64,000 nucleotides of DNA from Linnemannia elongata (Eukaryota; Mortierellomycota; Mortierellomycetes; Mortierellales; Mortierellaceae), in NCBI GenBank assembly GCA_036320915.1, contig JAXBDG010000006.1, positions 930,001 through 994,000 of the forward strand, given 5' to 3'. Position 1 is the stretch's first letter; the number at the start of each line of letters is the position of its first letter. This document shows, piece by piece, positions 56,145-64,000 of this stretch. A program made the position numbers and the translations under genes. A model generated the notes under the pieces. That model had not been told where the DNA came from and made no database searches. It was given only the letters and a program-made list of their open reading frames with translations.

Positions 56145-59100
56145 ATGCAGCGCTTTTTGAATGCCGCCGTTCGCAATAACGCACCAACAAACTTGAACAA
56201 ACCCCTGCCAGAACCACTCGTCGACCCAGACGAAGGCAAGATCCCCATTGGTAAGAAAGATGTCCTTTTTTTTCCCCCTTCTAATCATCCTTTCTTCGCC
56301 GAGACGGAGATGGTACTGGTTCATCAACACATCAACACACTCACACGAGTCGGGAGGAATGAGCGACGAGATGAAAGACTGTTCTCACGCCTTTGTTTCC
56401 AAGTTCCTCGTCCTTGCTTATCCTTCACCACCACTCAAAATGATATGCACACCCATCGGATATGACTGACCTCTCCCTTGAACACACCCACCCCTAACAA
56501 CCCGCTTACTTGTTTTCTTCCTTTCTATTTGTTTGTCGGCCGTACCAGGTGAACTCGTGATTATCCCTATTCAAGGTCGAGACCTCCCCAACCGTGAGCG
56601 ATTCGGAAAACAGGATCCTTTTATCCTCTTCAAACTCGGAAACGTCGCCAAGAGGAGCACCACAGATGTCCGTGGAGGACAGCGACCCCGCTGGAAGGAT
56701 GATCAGGTATGGAGAATGAATAGCTTGGTGAGAGTAGGATGGATGTGCGGTGGGTGAGGGAGGGGGGGGATAGACCACAGGACTCACAAAGAAAGCAACA
56801 ACAAATAGTGAAAGACGACTATGAGAGCGATAGTGAGCAGCCACCCACAGGACTAAAAGAAATTGGAAAAAAAAAAAAAACGACAACAGTCGGCAACAAC
56901 GACTATGAGAACGGTAGCGAACGACAATAGACTTCAAGGGACGACAATCGACAGCCATGGACGACAAAGGACGACAAAGAACGAGGCGTGTTGAACAAGG
57001 CTATGAAACAGGTGTGGAAAATGAATGGAAAAGAAAAAAAATCTTGCGGGTTCAATTGATGGGTGCTCTGACCCTCGCCCCTGCCTGTGTGTTCACTTCT
57101 CAAATGTTCGATCAGGAAAGGAAAAAAAAAAGAATGAAAGAAGATACACGAGGCAGGGAAGAAGGGAAAGGAATAGAGCTGGCCAGGAGGGATAAGCGGA
57201 TATAAACATCATCGCCATTTTCTTCGCCGTGATAAACTGCAGTGTGCACTAGATATGGGAGAAAAGGGAGTGGACGATCGATTGCGAGAGCAGTAGAGGA
57301 AATAGTGTCGGTGTGTGTCGTTGTTTTTGGTTGTGTTAGATGTTTTCCGTCATCTTCCATGGCCGTGTTGTTTAGGCTTGGTCATCTGGACGCACTGGAC
57401 GACGAAATCTCCTTAGTTTGTTATGCCTCGTGCACGCGGACGGGCGGTGTTAGTGAAGAAAGGGGCGTTACCAACAACAAATGAGTTGCAAAGCAGCGAG
57501 GGCGTACAGAGCAAGCAAACAGGCTGTGGAGTATCAAGGCTAACTTGTTCCTATCGTTGACCCTTTGAATACCTAGATCAACATCTTTTTGTACGAGAGC
57601 GATGCCAAAGACGCCACATCGCTCTATGTCACATGTCTGGACGAGGATCCCCAGAAGAACGACCTGATCGGAGACTGTGTCATCAACATGGCTAGAGTCA
57701 TGGACTATGGCGAGCAAGATGGTATGCTTGATAGGCCACGTATCTATTATTCACCAGCTACTCAGCATCTGAAGGACATGACAGATTCTCACACTGCTCT
57801 TTTATTATTTACAATCCCAATGCAACATAGATTGGTTCCAGCTTTCGTACAAGGGAAGGGAAGCAGGAGAATTGTTGTTGCAGTTGACATACTATTCCCA
57901 CGTAAGTAGCAAACCCTCACTGCCCATTCTTGTCTCTCTCTCTCCCTCTTCTTTTCTTCATGTCTCTCTCTCGCCTGTCCTGCCACTCCCTCGAGCAGTT
58001 TTTCCCGTCACATGTATCACCATTGAACTCATCGGTACAATTCTACTCTTGCATGCATAATAGGACCCCAAACACCCAACACACAAGTCGAACAGGACTA
58101 ACACAGCACCTACGACTGGCGTCGGTGCACGCCGCCCTATTCACCCTGTCAAGGAGACCAAGAAGCCAGAGGAAAAGCCAGAGGAGCGTGACAGCGACGT
58201 TGACGAGGGTCCAGTCTACAAGCCCCCAGTCGTCCCAGAGCCAGCAACCCCTCAGGTTCCAATGGTGGCCCCTGTAACAGGATATCATTATGGTACCCTT
58301 GCACCTGGCGCCGCACGTCCCGTTTCGCCTGCAGGACAACCACATTATGTTGGCCACCATACGCCTCAAATTCCTCCAGCTGCAACCCCTTATGGACAGC
58401 CTGCCGTTCCTGTCAGCCCCTACGCTGCCGCGAACGCTTATCCCGGTTACCCCACGGCCAGCGTGCCTTATGTCGACCCCAGTATTGCTGCCGATCCCAA
58501 CAAACGCCATTCATTCCCAGGACAGCCCCCTCTTGTTGGCGGATTCCCACCTGCAGGTTATCCTGCTGTTGGAGGCGCTGTAGGTCCCGGTCCCGGACCT
58601 GTTTACCCTCCCCAGGGCGTCGTTCCTGGTGTTGGCGCTGGACCAGGAGGGTTCCCTGTTGCTAACGCTGGATTCCCACCTCAGAACAACGTGTACCCAC
58701 CCGGTCCTGGTGCTTCTCCCTATGCGCCCGCACCGCCTCTGCCCATCACTCAGAACATGGGTGGTGCGGGTCCTGGACTTAATGGTCCCCCTGGCGGATA
58801 CCCCTTTGGTGGACCAGGCGGATACCCACCCAACTCTAACAACAGCAACAGCAGCAGCAACAGTGGTGGATTCAACAGCAACAATGGCGGCAACTTTAAC
58901 AGCAACAATGGCGGCAACTTTAACAACAACACCGGCGGCAACTTTAACAACAACAACAACACTGGATTCAACAATAACCCCGGCGGAAACAACTTCAACA
59001 GCAATCATGGAGGAAACTTCAACAACAATAATGGAGGAAACTTTAACAATGGTGGGTTCAATAACAACAACAACAACTTTAACAGTAACAATGGCGGAAA

Positions 59101-59419
59101 CAACTTCAACAACAACAACGGAGGAAACAACTTTAACAGCGGCAATAATGGAGGTAACTTCAACAACAATAACGGAGGAAACTTCAATAACAACAACAAT
59201 GGAGGAAACTTCAACAGCAACAACGGCAACAACTTCAATAACAACAACCGCGGCCCCAACAACAACTTTAACAATAACAACAACTTTAACAACAACAACA
59301 ACACCAACAACAACAGGAAAAACACGATCCAGCCAACGCCGATTCCAATTGTCAACTCGCCCATTCCAGTGGCACAAAGGGCTCCTGGCGAGAGCATGTA
59401 TGGGCCTGGAGGACTGTAA
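56145..59419 (+). CDS. C2-domain protein with Pro-rich linker and Asn/Gly-rich tail
   Basis: Five exons: 56145-56250, 56549-56706, 57577-57721, 57831-57901, 58064-59419; 611 codons. Residues about 36-160 form one C2 domain: GELVIIPIQGRDLPNRERFG, KQDPFILFKLG, RGGQRPRWKDDQINIFLYES, DLIGDCVINMARV, DWFQLSYKGREAGELLLQL. It is followed by a basic, Pro/Gly/Tyr-rich linker with PPVVPEPATP-like segments, then about 170 residues of GGNFNNNN-type repeats and a short conserved-looking end (TPIPIVNSPIPVAQRAPG). An N-terminal C2 plus Pro-rich tail matches the fungal Inn1/Fic1 cytokinesis proteins, so a septum role is a reasonable inference. Intron 2 is 870 nt. Confidence 0.82.
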
Positions 59420-60773
59420 ATACATCAATGTCCAGCCGCGTAGCATCATGTTTTATCTCATTGCACTCTTAAGAGCCTCCTCTTCTTTTTCGTAATAAAA
59501 ACATCCAAGAAGCATCGAAAAAAATACATATAGTATGGATGAGGACGAATGTGTCAGGAAAGTGATTGAAGTGACAAGAAATGATACGAGAGCAAGTCCC
59601 AGAGAAAACGAAGTAAGGGAGAGCGAGCCAGGGTATAGAAGTGATACGCGTGGAAGGTTGTTAATAGAGGACCGTATGTCAATTGAAACTCGTCGCAGGA
59701 ACAGAAGTAAGAGGCTCAATTGAGCTTTGGATAAAGCACGGATATCATGCGGGTCGTTTGAATTTGTGGATGAGCAGCTGGGTAAGAAGGTGTCGATTGA
59801 CAACTGTAGATGTCTAGGGGATTTAAAGGTAGCGTGCCAAAGAAGGGCTAGGCCCTTAGTCCTTTGTCGCCCTGATCCTGTTCCCCCTGCAGCCTACAGC
59901 GTGTTCGATTGCCGAGTGACAGGTCGATGAATCATCCTCGCTCACCGCCATTTTTTTTTTCAGCTTTCTGTTTCGAACACAACAACAACAACAACAACAA
60001 CAACCAAGAGACCGGAGTTGAACACAGATCCAAGCCACATCTCCTTATCGACGGGCGGAGAAGTACAAGAAAGAAGAAGAAAGAAACGGTTCCCCGCAAA
60101 AGAGGGCTTTCCTTTTCGGGACCTGGGGGTCGGTGCCTCAAATGATATTGGAAAAAAAAAAGCTTTTTTTTTTCTTTGTTTGAAAAAAAAGTACGCCAGT
60201 CGCCTTGTCTGCTGCTCTTCAATTGTTCTCCCAGGAAGAATGGTGTGAAGCCGAAAGTCTTGGATAAGGAAGGTGGTGTTTGAAGACAAAAGTAACCTTT
60301 GGGGTAAGAAGAAGGCAGGAGGGAGAAGGGAAGGCTGCAAGTACAGAAGGATGGAGAGTAGGCGATTTGGAAGGGTAGTGGGGGAGTGGTTACTTTGTTC
60401 GCTTGTGCGGCGTGTGTGGTTGGTTGGGTGTCTTCAGCAAACAGTGATTGTTTTGGTCCATCCATGGGAAAATAAAGAGAACCGAAAACAGTCGCGTCCG
60501 ATGTTGGTGTGAATAAATAGACTGGCCTCGTTTCTCTGTTTTCCTTTTTGCATCTTTTCCTTTCTCATTACCCCTTCACTCTCTACTTCATCCCCCTCCT
60601 CCTCTCCTCTTTGCATTCCTCACCCCCCACTCTTACTCTTTTCTTACTACTCCTACGTCGTTCTCTTGTTCTCTATCTCTACCTCTCTACGTGTGTACCC
60701 ATACCTCTCTTGTACTTTTTACTCCACCTTTTGTTCATAAAATACACATTCATACATATATAAATATCACATC
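59420..60773. other. Intergenic and purine-gene promoter
   Basis: Contains AATAAA of the C2 gene near 59494, an AAC repeat near 59980-60003, a palindrome of A10-GC-T10 at 60152-60173, and from 60540 a pyrimidine-rich promoter ending in TATATAAATATCACATC right before the next ATG. Confidence 0.5.
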
Positions 60774-63700
60774 ATGTTGGTACTCCCAGGATCAGAAGCC
60801 CTCTCGCCCTTCAAGGCACACGCTCTCCTCCAGCAGATCCAGACTGCCGTCCCCTCCGTCCAGTCCGTCTCCACCCGCGCCGTCCACTTTGTACAGCCCC
60901 TCCCCGGTCTTGACCAGACTACCCTCAACGAGTTCTTGACCAACGATGCCACCCCCGAGAGACTCATCCTCAAGACCATGTTCTCCTCCCCATCCTCCGC
61001 TCGCGCCCAGGTAATTGATTATAACTGCGAGAGTAAAGGATTGAAAATGACCTGCTCTTTCTCGTGAATATCACTACGATGCAGAGTGACATCGTGAAAA
61101 GGGTGGGAAAAAAACAATATTGCGCGACAGCCATTGTACGATTCAAAGACAGAAACTAACTGATCTACCCCCCTTTTTTTTCTTGACACCGCACCACCGC
61201 AACAAAAACAATAACAGGATGACCAAGAGTTGGTTCAATTGATCTCACAACCCTACAGTGGCTCAGCCTCGACTGCAGAAGGACTCAACTTTTTCATTGT
61301 CCTGCCCCGCGTTGGCACCATCTCCCCATGGTCATCCAAGGCCACCAATATCGCCCAGATGTGCAATCTGGACCGTCATGTCAAGCGGGTCGAGCGCGGC
61401 CAGGCTTACTTGGTCCGGACAAAGGATGGAAAGCAGTTGAGCGAGCAAGAGTTCAGGACCATTGCAGCCCTTGTCCACGATCGCATGACTCAGGACGTTC
61501 TTAACGTTATCCCCGATGAGAAGGTCATCTTTAAGGTATATTTGCTAGCTAATCTCGTGTTGAGAAGAGGAAGGCATACAACAAGATCAGGATCAGGATA
61601 CAAAGGACAGATGACATGGACCTTGGGCACACGCGCAAGGTTTCTCTATCGTTGAATGTTTTTCTTTTCCCGCACGCCTATTCCCCACTTTCAGAGTGTC
61701 TTAGACGATGAGTCTTCTGGTCTTTTTTCCTCCTTCTTATTTCACCAATCGCTGGATGTTCTTTCCTTTTTTTATTTTTTATTTGATCCTCCGAAGGAAG
61801 ACAGAAAGGCAGCCAGCTAGTCATTTAGCCAGCCTCTGTTTTCTGTGTTGTTCTTCCTTTTGATGTTGACTCGGGGAACGATTTTTTTTTTCCTGAGCGG
61901 ATCAAATCAAAAAAAAAAAATAACAAAGTCACAGACACTAATGCAATCGCCCGTCTTTTGTTCACCACTTCAATGGTCCTGTATGTTCATAATCACCAAT
62001 AGCAAGGAACTCCCGCCCCATTGACCACCGTCCAGCTCATGGAAACCGGTGGCGAGCGCAACCCCCGTGATGCCCGTGAGCGTCTCGTTGCTGCCAACAA
62101 GGAGCTCGGTCTCGCCCTGGCCGATGATGAAATCGACTACCTCGTCGCCGCCTTCATCGGAAGCAGCAAGTTGAGCTCCGACAGCTGTCTCGCAAGAAAC
62201 CCCACCGACGTCGAGCTCTTCATGTTCGCCCAGGTTAACTCGGAGCACTGTCGCCACAAGATCTTTGGCGCCGACTGGACAATCGACGGCGAAAAGAAGC
62301 CCCACTCGCTCTTTGGCATGATCAAGAACACCCACCAGCTCCACCCCCAGCACACCCTCTCCGCCTACTCTGATAACGCCGCTGTCCTTCAGGGTCCCAA
62401 GGGCACCCGCTTTGCCCCACTTGCCGACGACAACTACGCTTACAACTTGTTTGAGGAGGAGGTGCACACCGTCGTCAAGGTCGAGACCCACAACCACCCT
62501 ACTGCCGTTTCACCCTTCCCTGGAGCTGCTACTGGATCAGGAGGAGAGATTCGTGATGAGGGAGCCACCGGTATCGGTTCCAAGCCCAAGGCTGGTTTGA
62601 CTGGTTTCACCGTCTCCAACTTGTTGATCCCTGGACACGTTCAGCCCTGGGAGACCGATTACGGAAAGCCCTCGCACGTTGCCTCAGCTTTGGATATCAT
62701 GATTCAGGGACCTCTCGGAGGTGCTGCCTTTAACAACGAGTTTGGTCGCCCTGCCATCACTGGTTACTTCCGTACCTTCCTTGAGTCCGTTCCCACCGCC
62801 AACGGAAAGGATGAAATCCGCGGTTTCCACAAGCCCATTATGATTGCTGGAGGTTTGGGAACAATTCGCCCCAAGCATGTCCTCAAGAACAAGATCCAGC
62901 CCGGTGCTCATTTGGTCGTCCTCGGTGGCCCCTGCATGTTGATCGGTCTCGGTGGTGGTGCTGCCAGTTCCATGACTTCGGGAGAGTCCTCGGCCGCGTT
63001 GGATTTCGCCTCGGTTCAGCGTGAGAACCCAGAGATGCAACGTCGCTGCCAGCAAGTCATTGATTCCTGCACAGCCTTGGGTGATAAGAACGTCATCCAG
63101 TCGATTCACGATGTCGGTGCTGGAGGACTTTGCAACGCCCTTCCCGAGATTGTTCACGATTGCGACCTTGGTGCCGTGATTGAGCTCCGCAACATCAACA
63201 ACGACGACCCCAGTATGTCCCCCATGGAGATTTGGTGCAATGAGTCCCAAGAGCGTTACGTTCTTGCCATCGGACCCGAGAACATTGAGACCTTCAAGGC
63301 CATCTGCGAGCGTGAGCGATGCCCCTACGCCTTGGCTGGTATCGCCACGGCTGAGGAGAAGCTGGTCTTGACCGACAGCCTTTTGGGAACAACCCCCATT
63401 GACCTGCCCATGTCGACCCTCTTCGGCAAGCCCCCCAAGATGTCCCGTACCACGGCCACCGTCGTTCCCACCCGCCACGCCTTTGACAGCAGCTTGAAGT
63501 CTTACCTTCCCTCGTTGACCCAAGCTGCCGAGTTGGTCACCGATGCTGCTCACCGCGTCCTCCGTCTCCCCGCTGTTGCTTCCAAGTCCTTCTTGATCAC
63601 CATTGGTGACCGTACCATTACCGGATTGGTTGCCCGTGACCAATTTGTTGGACCTTGGCAGGTCCCCGTCGCCGATGTCGCCGTCACTGCTACCTCGCTC

Positions 63701-64000
63701 GGCGTCTCAGTCGGAGAGGCCATGGCCATGGGTGAGCGTCCCCCTATCGCTTTGATCTCGGCTGCTGCCTCCGCCCGCATGGCTGTCGGTGAGTGCATCA
63801 CCAACATGGCTGCTGCCAACATCCCCTCGTTGGGTCAGATCCGCATGTCTGCCAACTGGATGGCTGCCCCTGATCATGAGGGTGAGGGTTCTCGCTTGTA
63901 CGAGGCTGTCCAAGCTATCGGCTTGGATCTCTGCCCTGCTTTGGGTATCAGCATCCCTGTAGGCAAGGATTCGATGTCGATGAAGATGAAGTGGAAGCAG
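60774..64000 (+). CDS. Phosphoribosylformylglycinamidine synthase (FGAM synthase), 5' part
   Basis: Exons 60774-61010, 61218-61535 and 62003 to beyond the right edge; introns 207 and 467 nt. The enzyme makes FGAM from FGAR, ATP and glutamine in step four of de novo purine synthesis (yeast Ade6, bacterial PurL). Family blocks: N-terminal [133 protein letters not shown]. The glutaminase domain lies off the edge (full family length is about 1,300 residues; about 850 are here). A minus-strand frame of 319 codons inside (62684-63643) is a codon-bias shadow. Confidence 0.96.

Noticed and set aside
62684..63643. 319-codon open frame on the minus strand
   Set aside because: Lies wholly within the strongly supported FGAM synthase exon; a codon-bias shadow with no family likeness.

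Overview
The window looks like nuclear DNA of a filamentous early-diverging fungus. Genes are intron-rich with clean GT...AG introns, usually 80-190 nt. Upstream regions are long and CT-rich, homopolymers and CAA/CT microsatellites are abundant, and proteins carry long polyQ/polyN/Ser-rich tracts. My best guess is a Mortierella-like Mucoromycota species. That placement is inference from style and protein likeness; no marker in the window proves it.

Layout, left to right. 0-8.4 kb: the last two exons of an ML/NPC2-type lipid-transfer gene (+), a Whi2-like BTB protein (-), and a complete 11-exon tyrosyl-DNA phosphodiesterase 1 gene (+). 8.5-11.4 kb: two stacked 5'-truncated LINE copies (-) beside an initiator tRNA-Met gene. 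12.9-28.1 kb: a single-pass membrane protein (-), a zinc alcohol dehydrogenase (+) with a 1.7-kb intron, a Zn2Cys6 plus C2H2 regulator (-), and a ten-finger C2H2 protein (-). 28.6-34.1 kb: a repeat island. It holds an orphan first exon cut off by a LINE, a second and a third initiator tRNA-Met gene each with LINE fragments upstream, and nested inverted-repeat elements, including an 813-bp element with 72-bp terminal repeats and an 11-bp target duplication. 34.9-64 kb: a secreted/membrane coiled-coil protein (+), a 14-TM MFS exporter (+), a small Ser-rich protein (+), the catalytic subunit of cAMP-dependent protein kinase (+) with a 2.1-kb intron, an arylamine N-acetyltransferase (-), a C2-domain protein with an Asn/Gly-rich tail (+), and the 5' part of the FGAM synthase gene of purine synthesis (+), which runs off the right edge.

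The most interesting pattern is the link between a LINE family and initiator tRNA-Met genes. All three tRNA genes have LINE fragments on the 5' side, the LINE 5' end facing the tRNA about 136-146 bp away, next to a poly(A)/poly(T) run and a conserved upstream motif. Two of the loci hold stacked insertions at one site, with 13-14 bp target duplications starting exactly where an A-run ends. This looks like a position-specific retrotransposon-tRNA relationship. The protein-coding genes do not form an obvious cluster or pathway; they look like an ordinary mixture of housekeeping and regulatory genes. Exon coordinates were derived by hand from splice-site consensus, reading frame and protein-family continuity.
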